From: Acidobacteriota bacterium
Lineage (GTDB): Bacteria; Zixibacteria; MSB-5A5; GN15; FEB-12
Assembly: GCA_035529075.1 (NCBI GenBank)
Contig: DATKXK010000015.1
Location: 124,001-188,000 of the forward strand
Direction: 5' to 3'
DNA length: 64,000 nucleotides
In this document: positions 18,485 through 27,626 of the stretch, piece by piece
How the letters are laid out: each line of letters begins with the position of its first letter
Position numbering within the stretch: the stretch's first letter is position 1
The notes under the pieces: generated by a model
What the model was told of the DNA's origin: nothing
Seen by the model: only the letters and a program-made list of their open reading frames with translations
Database searches by the model: none
Position numbers and translations under genes: made by a program

Positions 18485-19758
18485 ACGCCGAAGTATCTCC
18501 TCATCTCCAGCAGCGCCTCGCACAGGGCGTCTATGTCGGCCTCGTCGTTGTAAATATAAAGGGAGGCGCGGGCGGTGGCAACCTTTCCGAGGGTGCGCAT
18601 AAGGGGCTGGGCACAGTGATGGCCCGCCCGGATGGCGATCCCCTTGGAGTCCAGGAAGGTGCTGATGTCGTGCGGATGGATATTCGCGTCCGTGAACGAG
18701 ATCGCGCCGCCGCGGTTGGCGAAGTCCTGCGGTCCCTGGATCTCGACGCCCTTGATCGCGGAGAGGCGTTCGATGGCGTACCGGGTCAGCTGGATCTCGT
18801 GTTCGCGCACGTGCTCCATGCCGATTTCTTCCAGGTACGTCAGGGCAGCGTCGAAAGCGATAACCCCGGCGATGTCAGGCGTCCCGGCTTCGAACTTGTG
18901 CGGCAAATCGTTCCAGGTCACGCGGTCAAAGCGCACCTCGCGAATCATCTCGCCGCCGAAATTGAACGGGGTCATGTCATCGAGCAAATCGCGCCTGCCC
19001 CACAGGACGCCGACCCCGGTCGGCCCGAGCATTTTGTGCGACGAGAAGGCGTAGAAATCAGCGCCCAGTTCCTTGACGTCGACTGGCATTTGGGCCGCCG
19101 CCTGGGCGCCGTCAGCGACAACGACCGCACCTCTGGCGTGGGCTGCCGCGGCGATGTCCGACACCGCGTTGATGGTCCCGAGCACGTTGGACATGTGAGC
19201 GACCGCAACCACTTTCGTGCGCGGCGTGATGATGGTGTCGATATCGCTCAGGTTGAGGTGACCGCAGACGGTGATCGGAATCCGCTTGAGCACGGCCTTC
19301 CTTCTTTTCGCCAGCATGAACCACGGGACCATGTTGGAGTGGTGTTCCATCTCGGTGATGACGATTTCGTCGCCCTCACCGACGTGCTTATCACCCCAGC
19401 TATAGGAGACGAGATTGATCGACTCGGTGGTGCCTCGTGTAAACACGACTTCCTCGGGCCTGACGCCGCCGATGAAGCCGGCCGTGTGAGCGCGGGTGTG
19501 CTCGTATGAATTGGTCGCCCGCTCGGCCAGGGTGTGCAGGCCGCGGTGAATGTTGGCGTTGCTCTTGCGGTAGTATTCAATGACCGCGTTGATCACGGCC
19601 CGAGGTTTCTGTGAGGTTGCCGCGTTGTCCAGGTAGATCAGGCGATGGCCGTTCACCTGCTGGTCCAGGATGGGGAAATCAGCCTTGATTTTCTCTACGT
19701 CCAGTCCCGCCCGCCTGTCGCTTACCGTAAACGGCCTGTTTGAAGAATCCGGTGTCAT
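18481..19758 (-). CDS. sufS: Cysteine desulfurase SufS
   Basis: The PLP-dependent enzyme of 425 residues removes sulfur from cysteine to supply Fe-S cluster assembly. It shows DNAATSQKP at the N-terminal substrate region, the PLP lysine in FSSHKMLGPTG, and the active Cys in RAGHHCAQPLM near the C-terminus, which is the group II (SufS) form. It lies 30 bases after the Rieske-type gene and overlaps sufU, its sulfur acceptor. Confidence 0.96.
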   Translation of the reverse strand: MTPDSSNRPFTVSDRRAGLDVEKIKADFPILDQQVNGHRLIYLDNAATSQKPRAVINAVIEYYRKSNANIHRGLHTLAERATNSYEHTRAHTAGFIGGVRPEEVVFTRGTTESINLVSYSWGDKHVGEGDEIVITEMEHHSNMVPWFMLAKRRKAVLKRIPITVCGHLNLSDIDTIITPRTKVVAVAHMSNVLGTINAVSDIAAAAHARGAVVVADGAQAAAQMPVDVKELGADFYAFSSHKMLGPTGVGVLWGRRDLLDDMTPFNFGGEMIREVRFDRVTWNDLPHKFEAGTPDIAGVIAFDAALTYLEEIGMEHVREHEIQLTRYAIERLSAIKGVEIQGPQDFANRGGAISFTDANIHPHDISTFLDSKGIAIRAGHHCAQPLMRTLGKVATARASLYIYNDEADIDALCEALLEMRRYFGV

Positions 19759-19788
19759 ATTGTATCCCCCGGGATGTCGTTCCTTCGC

Positions 19789-20103
19789 TTAGTCTTCGAG
19801 CGCGACATAAATACTGTCTCCCTCGACCTTCACTTCGAGTGTTTCCACCGGTACGACCGCCGGCGGAGCGGTGACGGCCCCCGATTTTGGGTCGAACCTG
19901 GCGCCGTGGGCACGGCACACAAGCTGGCCGTCGCTTATCTCGCCCTCGCTGAGCGGCACCGATTCGTGCGTGCATTCATCGACGACCGCGTAAAAACCTC
20001 CGGCCGCGTGGACGATCACGAACCGGTGAGGGCCGATTTCGAACCCCTTGAGCGTGCTCTCGGGAATGTCGGCCACCGACGCTACCTTGACGTATTCAGC
20101 CAT
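19789..20103 (-). CDS. Rieske-type [2Fe-2S] ferredoxin
   Basis: The 104-residue soluble protein has the complete Rieske ligand set, C44-T-H46 and C63-R-A-H66, on a small beta fold. It resembles the ferredoxin subunits of non-heme dioxygenases (bedB/NirD-like), but no oxygenase is nearby. It lies 3 bases after sufD and 30 bases before sufS, inside the suf operon, so it may deliver electrons during cluster assembly or be an early client of it. The function is inferred only from position. Confidence 0.88.
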   Translation of the reverse strand: MAEYVKVASVADIPESTLKGFEIGPHRFVIVHAAGGFYAVVDECTHESVPLSEGEISDGQLVCRAHGARFDPKSGAVTAPPAVVPVETLEVKVEGDSIYVALED

Positions 20104-20106
20104 CGT

Positions 20107-21420
20107 CTACATGTCCTCGAGCCGCCGCAGCACGAACGCCGTAATCCGGTCGCGCAGGTCGTCCGGCACCAGCTTCAGCGTCGGAGCCACAAAGCCAGAC
20201 ACGAGCATCCGCACGGCCTGATCCCGGCTGATCCCGCGACTGGCCAGGTAGAAGATAGAGTCCGGATCAACGGGGCCCAGCGTCGCGCCGTGCGAGCAAC
20301 TCACGTCCTCGTTGAGTATCTCCAGCTCGGGAATGGTTTCGGCCCGCGTGCCCGGGCTGAGCAGCAGGTTGCGGTTTTCCTGGTACGCTTCGCAAACGCG
20401 GGCGTGCCTGTCTATCCGTATCAGCCCCGTGTAGGCCGATTGCGCCCGGTCCCGGAGAACTACCTTGAAGTCGATATTCGATACCGTCTGGCCGTGCGCG
20501 TGGTGGTGCAGAGTGTGGTTGTCGAAATGCTGGTGGCCCGTCCCAAAGAGGAGGCCGTACATCTTGCTCTCGGCCCCCTGGCCGTTCATGATGACGCCGA
20601 AGTTCTGTTTGCACAGGGTCGCGCCGAACACCAGGGGGATGGTCAGCATGTTGGCACCACGTTCGATCCTGGCCCGGTGCGTCAGGTAGGCCCGCATGCC
20701 CGGCCCCTGCCGTTGCAGCGTCACGTAGCGGGTCCGGCTGCCGGCAAGCCCGAACATCTCCACGGCGGCGTTGGCATACGAGAGCCCGGTTCCGTCGTTG
20801 GAGGAGCCGCCGCCGTACTCGTCGATCAGGGTCAGCTCGGCATTTCTGCCGACCACGACCAGCAGCCTGGGATACTGGACGGAACCGGCCGGGCCGGCTT
20901 CCCGCAGCAGATGGATCGGTTTTTCGACAACGCGGTTGTCGGGCACGAAAATGAAAATGCCGTCATTCCACAGTGCCCCGTTCATCGCTTCCATCTTTCC
21001 GGTCTGGCTGTTGACCAGGCCGTACAGATAGGGCTCTACAAGATCATGATGCTGCTCGACCGCCTTTGAAAGCGGCATGACCACCAGGCCCTGCGACGCC
21101 GGTTGATCCAGCCCGTAGCTCTTGATTTGACGTCCCCCGAGATCGGTCACAAGCCCTGCCAGGTGTCCGGATCTCAGATGTTCCAGCTCGATCTCCTCGA
21201 CGGCGTCATGGTGATCGCCGAAAGGCGTATCGTCTTCGGACGGTTTGGCGAGAAACTTCGCCGGATCGGTGTACCGCCACAGGTGCAGACCCCGGCGAGG
21301 CAGAGGGGTACTGTTGAAACTCTCCTGCAGCGACCGCCGTTTCTGCCTGAGCCAGAGCGGCCCCTGTTCCAGAGCCGGAGCGGCGTCCGGGATCGTATAT
21401 TCAGTCTTGCCGGTACTCAT
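20107..21420 (-). CDS. sufD: SufD, Fe-S scaffold complex subunit
   Basis: The start at 21420 follows the sufB stop by 2 bases and gives 437 residues; the frame is open upstream but only inside sufB. The central beta-helix region has the SufBD pattern (GANMLTIPLVFGATLCKQNF, HALHHHAHG-type histidines in NHTLHHHAHGQT) and the C-terminal helical tail CSHGATLGPVDPDSIFYLASRGI. The conserved His in SCSHGA is at the expected cluster-assembly interface. SufD pairs with SufB and binds SufC to build and release Fe-S clusters. Confidence 0.94.
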   Translation of the reverse strand: MSTGKTEYTIPDAAPALEQGPLWLRQKRRSLQESFNSTPLPRRGLHLWRYTDPAKFLAKPSEDDTPFGDHHDAVEEIELEHLRSGHLAGLVTDLGGRQIKSYGLDQPASQGLVVMPLSKAVEQHHDLVEPYLYGLVNSQTGKMEAMNGALWNDGIFIFVPDNRVVEKPIHLLREAGPAGSVQYPRLLVVVGRNAELTLIDEYGGGSSNDGTGLSYANAAVEMFGLAGSRTRYVTLQRQGPGMRAYLTHRARIERGANMLTIPLVFGATLCKQNFGVIMNGQGAESKMYGLLFGTGHQHFDNHTLHHHAHGQTVSNIDFKVVLRDRAQSAYTGLIRIDRHARVCEAYQENRNLLLSPGTRAETIPELEILNEDVSCSHGATLGPVDPDSIFYLASRGISRDQAVRMLVSGFVAPTLKLVPDDLRDRITAFVLRRLEDM

Positions 21421-21422
21421 GA

Positions 21423-22856
21423 TCAGCCTATTGACCCTTCCATTTCGAGTTCGATCAACCGGTTGAGCTCGACCGCATACTCGAGCGGCAATTCCTTCGT
21501 GAACGGCTCCATGAAGCCGTTGACGATCAGGAGCCGGGCTTCGTCTTCGCTCAGACCGCGACTGGTCAGGTAAAACAATTGCTCCTCGGCGACTTTGGAG
21601 ACCCGGGCTTCGTGCTCGACACGCACCTGCTCGCAGTCGATTTCCATGGTAGGGTAGGTGTCGCTGCGGGCTTCCTGGCCGATCAGCAGGGCGTCGCACT
21701 CGACCGATACTTTGGAGTTATGGGCGTTCTTGTGCACCTTGACGAGGCCGCGGTACGAGGCCCGGCCGGCGTCCTTGGAGATGGACTTGGACGTGATCCG
21801 CGAGGACGTGCGCGGGGCCGCATGAATCACCTTGGCTCCGGCGTCCTGGTGCTGGCCGCTTCCGGCAAAGGCGACGGAGAGGATCTCCCCCCGGGCCCCT
21901 TCGCCCAGCAACTGGATGCAGGGGTATTTCATCGTCAGGCGCGACCCCAGGTTGCCGTCGACCCATTCGACGGTGGCATTGCTGTGAGCCGAGGCGCGCT
22001 TGGTGACCAGGTTGTAAATGTTACGAGACCAATTCTGGATGGTCGTGTACCGGATGCTGGCGCCTTCCATGGCGATCACTTCCACCACCGCCGAGTGCAG
22101 AGAATCGGTCGAGTATACCGGCGCCGTGCAGCCCTCGATATAGTGCACCCGGGCCCCTTTGTCGGCGATAATCAGCGTCCGCTCAAACTGGCCCATATTC
22201 TCGGCGTTGATGCGGAAATATGCCTGCAGCGGGACCTTGACGTCGACCCCGGGCGGAACGTAGATAAACGAACCGCCGGACCAAACGGCGGTGTTCAGGG
22301 CCGCAAACTTGTTGTCGCGAGTGGGAATGATCGAGCCGAAGTACTTCTCGACGATGTCCGGGTGCTCTCTCAGGCCGCTGTCCATGTCGAGAAAGACGAT
22401 CCCCTGCTTCTTCAGGTCGTCGCGCATCGAGTGGTAGACCACCTCGGATTCATACTGGGCCGAGACGCCGCCGAGAAAATCTCTCTCCGCCTGCGGTATC
22501 CCGAGCCGGTCGAACGTCTTCTTTATATATTCGGGGACGTCATCCCAGCTCGTCTGCTGCTTCTCGATCGGCTTCATGAAATAGTAAATGTTATCAAAGT
22601 CGATCTCACTGAGCAGTTCCGTATTGCCCCACTGCGGGATCGGTTTGGAGTAGAACACTTCGAGAGCCTCGTGGCGGCGCTCGCTCATCCAGCGGGGCTC
22701 CTTTTTCATCCGGGAGATCATTTCCACTACTTCATGGTCCAGGCCCCTGGCCCCCTTGTGGAAGTAGTCCACCGGGTCCCGAAACCCGTACCTGGCGGCG
22801 TAATCCTCGTTGAGCGCCGTAAGGTCGCGCCTCTGGTCCTGCGCGGGCTTAGACAT
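21423..22856 (-). CDS. sufB: SufB, Fe-S scaffold protein
   Basis: The 477-residue protein is close to the family norm. N-terminal residues 1-120 contain [16 protein letters not shown] and [11 protein letters not shown]; the core has [21 protein letters not shown], and the C-terminal domain has the [20 protein letters not shown] motif shared with SufD. It overlaps the sufC stop by 8 bases, so translation is coupled. In the SufBCD complex it carries the nascent cluster, with cysteine ligands including the one in YIEGCTAP. Confidence 0.96.
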   Translation of the reverse strand: MSKPAQDQRRDLTALNEDYAARYGFRDPVDYFHKGARGLDHEVVEMISRMKKEPRWMSERRHEALEVFYSKPIPQWGNTELLSEIDFDNIYYFMKPIEKQQTSWDDVPEYIKKTFDRLGIPQAERDFLGGVSAQYESEVVYHSMRDDLKKQGIVFLDMDSGLREHPDIVEKYFGSIIPTRDNKFAALNTAVWSGGSFIYVPPGVDVKVPLQAYFRINAENMGQFERTLIIADKGARVHYIEGCTAPVYSTDSLHSAVVEVIAMEGASIRYTTIQNWSRNIYNLVTKRASAHSNATVEWVDGNLGSRLTMKYPCIQLLGEGARGEILSVAFAGSGQHQDAGAKVIHAAPRTSSRITSKSISKDAGRASYRGLVKVHKNAHNSKVSVECDALLIGQEARSDTYPTMEIDCEQVRVEHEARVSKVAEEQLFYLTSRGLSEDEARLLIVNGFMEPFTKELPLEYAVELNRLIELEMEGSIG

Positions 22857-23628
22857 CGCTGACCTCCGCCTTACGCCCGAACTGTTTTTCCACCCAGTCG
22901 TAACCCTGCTCCTCCAGTTTGAGGGCCAGTTCGGGGCCGCCGGATGTCACAAATTGACCGTTCATCATGACGTGCACGTAGTCGGGTTTGACGTAGTTCA
23001 GGAGCCTCTGGTAGTGGGTTACCATCAATACACTGTTATTGGCCCCGCTGAACCGGTTGATTCCATCGGCCACCGTCTTGAGGGCGTCGATATCGAGCCC
23101 CGAATCCGTTTCGTCCAGAACGGCCATCTTCGGATTGAGAACCGACATCTGGAGGATCTCCACCCGCTTCTTTTCCCCGCCGGAGAAACCGTCGTTGAGG
23201 TACCGGGTGGCAAACGAGGGATCGATTGAGAGCTCCTTCATCTTGCTCTTGAGCAACTTCCTGAAGTCGGTCATGTCGGCGTCCTTGCCGCGATGTGCCT
23301 GCAGGGCGCTGCGCATGAAATTGGCCACCGACACGCCCGGGATCGCCAGGGGATACTGGAAAGCCAGAAAGAGCCCGGCCCGCGACCGCTCGTCGGCTTC
23401 CATCTCCAGAAGGTTCCGGCCGTCCAGAAAGGCCTCGCCCTGCGATATCCGGTACGACGGGTGGCCCATCAAGGCGTTGGAAAGAGAGGATTTGCCTGAC
23501 CCGTTCGGCCCCATGATGGCGTGCACCTCTCCGGCGTGCACTGTCAGTGACACCCCCGAGACAACTTCCTTGCCCTCGATCTCTACGCGTACGTTCTTGA
23601 ACGCCAGCAGTGCTCGTTTATGACTCAT
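22849..23628 (-). CDS. sufC: SufC, ATPase of the Fe-S assembly complex
   Basis: This ABC-type ATPase of 259 residues has Walker [10 protein letters not shown] (40-48), the signature [14 protein letters not shown] and Walker [15 protein letters not shown], the last being specific to SufC. The start is the second of two adjacent ATG codons (23628 and 23631), 7 bases after AAGGA. Unlike transporter ATPases it has no membrane partner; it drives conformational change in SufB-SufD. It begins 16 bases after the regulator gene. Confidence 0.95.
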   Translation of the reverse strand: MSHKRALLAFKNVRVEIEGKEVVSGVSLTVHAGEVHAIMGPNGSGKSSLSNALMGHPSYRISQGEAFLDGRNLLEMEADERSRAGLFLAFQYPLAIPGVSVANFMRSALQAHRGKDADMTDFRKLLKSKMKELSIDPSFATRYLNDGFSGGEKKRVEILQMSVLNPKMAVLDETDSGLDIDALKTVADGINRFSGANNSVLMVTHYQRLLNYVKPDYVHVMMNGQFVTSGGPELALKLEEQGYDWVEKQFGRKAEVSDV

Positions 23629-23644
23629 CATCTGTTCCTTGTGT

Positions 23645-24187
23645 CTATTCCTTGTCCTGAGTTGTGCGTTTGTAACGGTTTTCGTGCCGTTCGTGCGGAC
23701 TGCTGCCCGCGCTGTCGGCCGGCGCATCCGAGCCCGCCTTCACACCCTGCTTGAACCGTTCTGCCGGCGCCGGGGCGTCTTCCAGAACGTCACGAAGGCT
23801 GGCGTTGGAGAGGAACGCCTGCACGTACCCGGCCAAGCCATCGAGCACCCCGTGGACCGAGCATCGATCACCATGCACACAGGTTTCGAGTTGCCCGGTG
23901 TATTTGCCGCAGTGGTTGGGATCGATCAGCGGTCCCCCCAGCGCGGTCAGTGCCTCATACAGCGTAATCTCCTCCGGGCGGCGGGCAATGCTGAATCCGC
24001 CGCCGCGCCCCCGTTCGGCCACGACAAGCCCCGCTTTGCGCAGGATAGATAACAGCTTGGACGCGTACGGCACGGACAGTCCCTCGATTTCGGCGATTTC
24101 AGAGATCGAGAGCTGGCCGCCGGGTCCGACTCGCGCCAGGCTGATCAGGCAGCGCAACCCGTATTCCTCTACTGCTGTAATTCTCAT
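23645..24187 (-). CDS. Rrf2-family regulator of the suf operon (IscR-like)
   Basis: The 180-residue protein has the Rrf2 winged helix: LSISEIAEIEGLSVPYASKLL as recognition part and the wing GRGGGFSIARRP. Three cysteines, C93, C103 and C109, match the Fe-S binding trio of IscR-like sensors, though the first spacing is longer than in E. coli IscR. The C-terminal tail of about 45 residues after the cluster region is charged and probably disordered. It is the first gene of the suf operon, so it very likely senses Fe-S status and represses its own promoter through the inverted repeat at 24228-24250. Confidence 0.9.
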   Translation of the reverse strand: MRITAVEEYGLRCLISLARVGPGGQLSISEIAEIEGLSVPYASKLLSILRKAGLVVAERGRGGGFSIARRPEEITLYEALTALGGPLIDPNHCGKYTGQLETCVHGDRCSVHGVLDGLAGYVQAFLSNASLRDVLEDAPAPAERFKQGVKAGSDAPADSAGSSPHERHENRYKRTTQDKE

Positions 24188-24223
24188 ACGGTTACATGCT
24201 TTCGCTTACAGCCGTTCCCACCT

Positions 24224-24252
24224 ATTGTACAAAAAGTTTACTCTTTTGTAAA
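24224..24252 (-). promoter_or_regulatory. suf operon promoter
   Basis: On the minus strand TTTACA (24247-24252) and TACAAT (24224-24229) match five of six positions each and are exactly 17 bases apart. Predicted start near 24217 gives a 30-base leader before the regulator. Confidence 0.75.
24228..24250. promoter_or_regulatory. Candidate operator overlapping the suf promoter
   Basis: TACAAAA (24228-24234) and TTTTGTA (24244-24250) are perfect 7-base inverted arms with a 9-base centre. The element covers the -35 and the edge of the -10 box, so a bound protein would block RNA polymerase. The neighbouring Rrf2 regulator is the obvious candidate to bind it. Confidence 0.6.
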
Positions 24253-24423
24253 GTATAATCTAACCGGTTTTTCGACATTTTTGTTCCGCTTTTTAGGGCC
24301 TTGAGTGATCTTTTCGCGCACCGGCGGCTCATCCCGGACTTGCCAGCCGGCGGCCGGGACTGTTTCTTGGCGGAGCAGGGCAGGTCATCCTGCAAAGGGC
24401 TGTCAACGGGTCGATACAGGCTG

Positions 24424-24972
24424 ATGGATTTAGTAAATGTTATAGCGCTTGCCTTTGCTCTGGCCTTTGATGCCTTCGCGGTGGCGGTGGCGGTCGGTGT
24501 TCGGGCAGGGGAGTTGGAGCGCTGGTCCGTTTTTCGCCTTTCATTCCATTTCGGCTTCGCGCAGTTCGGCATGCCGGTAATTGGCTGGGAGGCTGGGGCG
24601 GTCATATTTGATCTCGTCGGGTCGGCCGGTAACTGGGTAGCCGGGGCCATTCTACTGACCATTGGCGGCCGGCTTATCTGGGAGCAGTTCAGGCCCGAAC
24701 AGCGCCAGTGGAAGGGGGACCCTACCCGCGGCCTGAGCCTGCTGGCGCTGATGTTCGCGACCTCCATTGATGCCCTGGCAGCCGGGCTGTCTCTGGCGCT
24801 GGTGGGTGTGGACATTCTCTATCCGGCTGTGGTCATCGGTATCGTGGCGGCCGCGATGACCGTCGTCGGGTTGGTCTTTGGTCACGCGCTGGGACTCAGG
24901 TTCAGTCGGACTGCGGGAATCATAGGCGGCCTGCTGCTGATCGCGCTGGCCGTCAGGACGGTGATCTCGTAA
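24424..24972 (+). CDS. mntP: Manganese efflux pump MntP
   Basis: The start at 24424 gives 182 residues and six hydrophobic segments, the size and layout of MntP. Characteristic Asp residues lie in FALAFDAFAVAVAVG (segment 1) and ATSIDALAAGLSL (segment 4), the paired motifs of this family. It exports Mn2+ from the cytoplasm. The frame is open further upstream but those residues are not membrane-like. No clear yybP-ykoY manganese riboswitch was recognised in the 236 bases before it. It is divergent from the suf operon. Confidence 0.9.
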   Translation: MDLVNVIALAFALAFDAFAVAVAVGVRAGELERWSVFRLSFHFGFAQFGMPVIGWEAGAVIFDLVGSAGNWVAGAILLTIGGRLIWEQFRPEQRQWKGDPTRGLSLLALMFATSIDALAAGLSLALVGVDILYPAVVIGIVAAAMTVVGLVFGHALGLRFSRTAGIIGGLLLIALAVRTVIS

Positions 24973-25109
24973 CGGCAACGTGCAAGGGTGCCGCATGTGA
25001 CTGGTGTTCGCGAACAGGCCCGTTCACTCGCGTCCTGTGCGCGGCCGCTCGCTCCATGAAGGGAACGAATCGGTCTCCTCGTCGTGCGTGCGTTAGATAG
25101 ATCGAAAAT

Positions 25110-25133
25110 CCGCTTGCCAAAGGACGCAAGCGG
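25110..25133. terminator. Hairpin after mntP, possible terminator
   Basis: CCGCTTG (25110-25116) and CAAGCGG (25127-25133) form a perfect 7-bp stem with a 10-base loop. The plus strand has only a poor T stretch after it; the minus strand has ATTTTC, so the element could act in either direction. Confidence 0.4.
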
Positions 25134-25142
25134 GCTTATCGT

Positions 25143-25158
25143 TGTGAAATAATTCACA
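25143..25158. promoter_or_regulatory. CRP/FNR-type operator upstream of iorA
   Basis: TGTGAAATAATTCACA is a perfect palindrome with the CRP-type form TGTGA-N6-TCACA. Its centre lies about 68 bases before the iorA start codon. A weak -10, CATATT, at 25201-25206 would put the site near -62, a common activator position. No regulator gene of this type is present in the window. Confidence 0.6.
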
Positions 25159-25218
25159 CGCCAGGCGTTTACTCTGTAGCACGGTGGCAATGGAAATCCT
25201 CATATTTCGTGAGTCATA

Positions 25219-27000
25219 ATGAAACAGTTACTTTCAGGAAACGAAGCGGTGGCCCGAGGCGCATACGAGGCGGGTGTGAAGCTTGCGGCCAGCTATCCCG
25301 GCACGCCCTCGACCGAGATTCTCGAGACCCTGGCCGCGCAGTACCGGTCCATTTACTCCCAATGGTCTCCCAATGAGAAGGTCGCCTTTGAGGTCGGTAT
25401 CGGTGCCTCCCTGGGCGGGGCGCGGGCCCTGGTGGCCATGAAGCACGTCGGGCTTAATGTGGCCGCCGACCCGTTCATGACGTTTGCGTACACCGGCGTC
25501 AACGGGGGATTCGTGGTGGTTTCCGCTGATGACCCGGAGCTGCATTCCTCGCAGAACGAACAGGACAACCGATACTATGCCCGCTTCGCGCAGGTGCCGA
25601 TGCTCGAGCCGGCGGACAGCCAGGAATCCAAGGACATGGTCATCACGGCTTTTGAGCTCTCGGAAGCGTTCGACATCCCGGTCATGCTGCGCATGACCAC
25701 CCGCATATCGCACTCCAAGGGTGTCGTGTCGCTCGGCGAGGTGGCGGTGGCGCCGGAGCGGAAGTTCGTCAAGAATCCCCGGAAGTATGTAATGATTCCA
25801 TCCAACGCCCGCGTCCGCCACGTTGCCCTGAGGGAACGGTTGGAGAAGCTGAGCAGGTTTACGGAGGAAACGCCGCTCAATTTCGTGGAGGACAACGGTT
25901 CCAGCATCGGCATTATCGCCGCAGGCGTCGCCTACCAGTACGCCAAGGAGGTTGCCCCGGACTTTGACTACTTCAAGATCGGCATGAGCTACCCGTTGCC
26001 GCTCAAGAAGATTGCCGACTTCGTTCGCGCCCACGAGCGCGTCATCGTGGTCGAGGAGCTCGAGCCGTTCATGGAGGACCAGATCAAAGTGGCCGGCTGC
26101 CACGTAAGAGGCAAGGAGTATTTTGGGCATCTCGGCGAGCTTTCGCCGCATCGCGTGGCCGAGGGGCTGAAGAAAGCCGGTGTCCTCGAATCGGTGACGG
26201 TGGCGTCCATCCCGCCCGAGGAAGGGATGTTTCCCCGGCCGCCGGTGCTCTGTCCGGGTTGCCCGCACCGGGGCGCTTTCATGGCTCTCAAGAAACTGGG
26301 TGTGGTGGCCACCGGCGACATCGGGTGCTATACGCTCGGCGTTCTGGAGCCGCTGGACGCCCTGGATTCCTGCATCTGCATGGGAGCCTCGATTGGCAGC
26401 GCCATCGGCATAGAGAAGGTCCAGGGTTCGGACAAGGGCACGGTGGCGGTGATCGGCGACTCCACTTTCCTGCACTCCGGCGTCACCGGGCTGATGGACG
26501 CCGTCTACAACAACAGCAACGTGACGGTCATCATTCTTGACAACCGCGCCACGGCCATGACGGGCGGTCAGCAGCATCCCGGAACGGGGCGCACCCTGAT
26601 GGGGGAACAGGCGGGTCAGATCGACATCGGCACCCTGTGCAAGGCCCTCGGCGTCAAGAACTACCGCGATCTGGACCCCTATGACTACGAGGCTACGCTT
26701 AACGCCGTCAAGGAAGAGATAGCCCGGCCGGGCCCCTCGGTCATCCGCACCAGTCGCCCCTGCGTGCTGATGCCGAAACGCATCATGGATGAACCTTACG
26801 TGGTGGACCTGGAACTGTGCAACGCCTGTTCGGCCTGTTTCAGGATTTCCTGTCCGGCCATCGCGGCATCCAAAGAAACAAATAAGCGGGGTCATCCCAA
26901 GGCCGTCATAGATGAGACCGTGTGCACCGGCTGTACGCTGTGTGCCCAGATATGCCCAACAGAGGCGATTGTCCTCAGGAGCCAGTTTGTGGCACAGTAG
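25219..27000 (+). CDS. iorA: Indolepyruvate:ferredoxin oxidoreductase, alpha subunit
   Basis: The 593-residue subunit oxidises aryl-pyruvates (from Trp, Phe, Tyr transamination) to acyl-CoA and reduces ferredoxin. The N-terminal domain starts LLSGNEAVARGAYEAGV and has YPGTPSTEI; CPGCPHRGAF leads into the TPP-binding domain with GDIGCYTLG and GDSTFLHSG. The C-terminus carries two [4Fe-4S] motifs, CNACSACFRISCP and CTGCTLCAQICP. It is the first gene of a five-gene operon ending in acyl-phosphate enzymes. Oxygen-sensitive chemistry suggests use under anoxic conditions. Confidence 0.95.
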   Translation: MKQLLSGNEAVARGAYEAGVKLAASYPGTPSTEILETLAAQYRSIYSQWSPNEKVAFEVGIGASLGGARALVAMKHVGLNVAADPFMTFAYTGVNGGFVVVSADDPELHSSQNEQDNRYYARFAQVPMLEPADSQESKDMVITAFELSEAFDIPVMLRMTTRISHSKGVVSLGEVAVAPERKFVKNPRKYVMIPSNARVRHVALRERLEKLSRFTEETPLNFVEDNGSSIGIIAAGVAYQYAKEVAPDFDYFKIGMSYPLPLKKIADFVRAHERVIVVEELEPFMEDQIKVAGCHVRGKEYFGHLGELSPHRVAEGLKKAGVLESVTVASIPPEEGMFPRPPVLCPGCPHRGAFMALKKLGVVATGDIGCYTLGVLEPLDALDSCICMGASIGSAIGIEKVQGSDKGTVAVIGDSTFLHSGVTGLMDAVYNNSNVTVIILDNRATAMTGGQQHPGTGRTLMGEQAGQIDIGTLCKALGVKNYRDLDPYDYEATLNAVKEEIARPGPSVIRTSRPCVLMPKRIMDEPYVVDLELCNACSACFRISCPAIAASKETNKRGHPKAVIDETVCTGCTLCAQICPTEAIVLRSQFVAQ

Positions 27001-27010
27001 GTGAGTGACT

Positions 27011-27616
27011 ATGCAAGACAAAGACAACTACAGTATCCTGATAGTGGGAGTCGGCGGGCAGGGCGTGCTGCTGGCCTCCGAGATTATCTCCGAGGTTGCC
27101 ATGACCGCCGGACTCGACGTGAAGAAGTCGGAGGTTCATGGCATGGCTCAGCGCGGCGGCGTCGTAACCTCGCACGTGCGCATCGGTCCCAGGGTGTACT
27201 CACCGACCATCGAGTACGGCAGCGCCGATATTCTCATCTCGTTTGAGCAGGCCGAGGGACTTCGCGCGGTCGACTGGCTCCGTAAGGACGGTATCGCCAT
27301 CATCTCCGGCACGACCCTGATCCCGGCCATCGTCACGTCCTCCAGGAAGCACCACTATCCCGAGGACGCCATCGCACGTCTGAGGGAAAAGCTGGACCGC
27401 GTTATCCCGGTCCAGGCCGACAAGATTGCCGCCGAGATCGGCAATCCGCGACTGGTGAATACCATACTTCTGGGTGTCCTGTCCAACTACCTGCCGTTCG
27501 AGCGTGATCAGTGGACCGACACCATCAAGGCGAAAATCAAGGCCAGGCTGGTGGATATCAACCTGGAGGCGTTTGAACGCGGTCGGGCAATCAAGCTGGC
27601 TTCGGTCGGGGCATAG
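27011..27616 (+). CDS. iorB: Indolepyruvate:ferredoxin oxidoreductase, beta subunit
   Basis: The 201-residue protein is the gamma-domain partner of iorA, with VGVGGQGVLLASEI at the N-terminus and VHGMAQRGGVVTSHVRIG following, both hallmarks of this family. The ATG at 27011 has GGTGAG 5 bases before it; a GTG at 27005 is possible. The gap to iorA is 10 bases. Confidence 0.94.
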   Translation: MQDKDNYSILIVGVGGQGVLLASEIISEVAMTAGLDVKKSEVHGMAQRGGVVTSHVRIGPRVYSPTIEYGSADILISFEQAEGLRAVDWLRKDGIAIISGTTLIPAIVTSSRKHHYPEDAIARLREKLDRVIPVQADKIAAEIGNPRLVNTILLGVLSNYLPFERDQWTDTIKAKIKARLVDINLEAFERGRAIKLASVGA

Positions 27617-27626
27617 GAGCGGGATC

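Noticed and set aside
24188-24423. Manganese (yybP-ykoY) riboswitch before mntP
   Set aside because: I could not find the conserved loop sequences of that riboswitch class.
25234-27027. 597-codon minus-strand frame
   Set aside because: Mirror of iorA; iorA has full motifs and a start site, while this frame has none.
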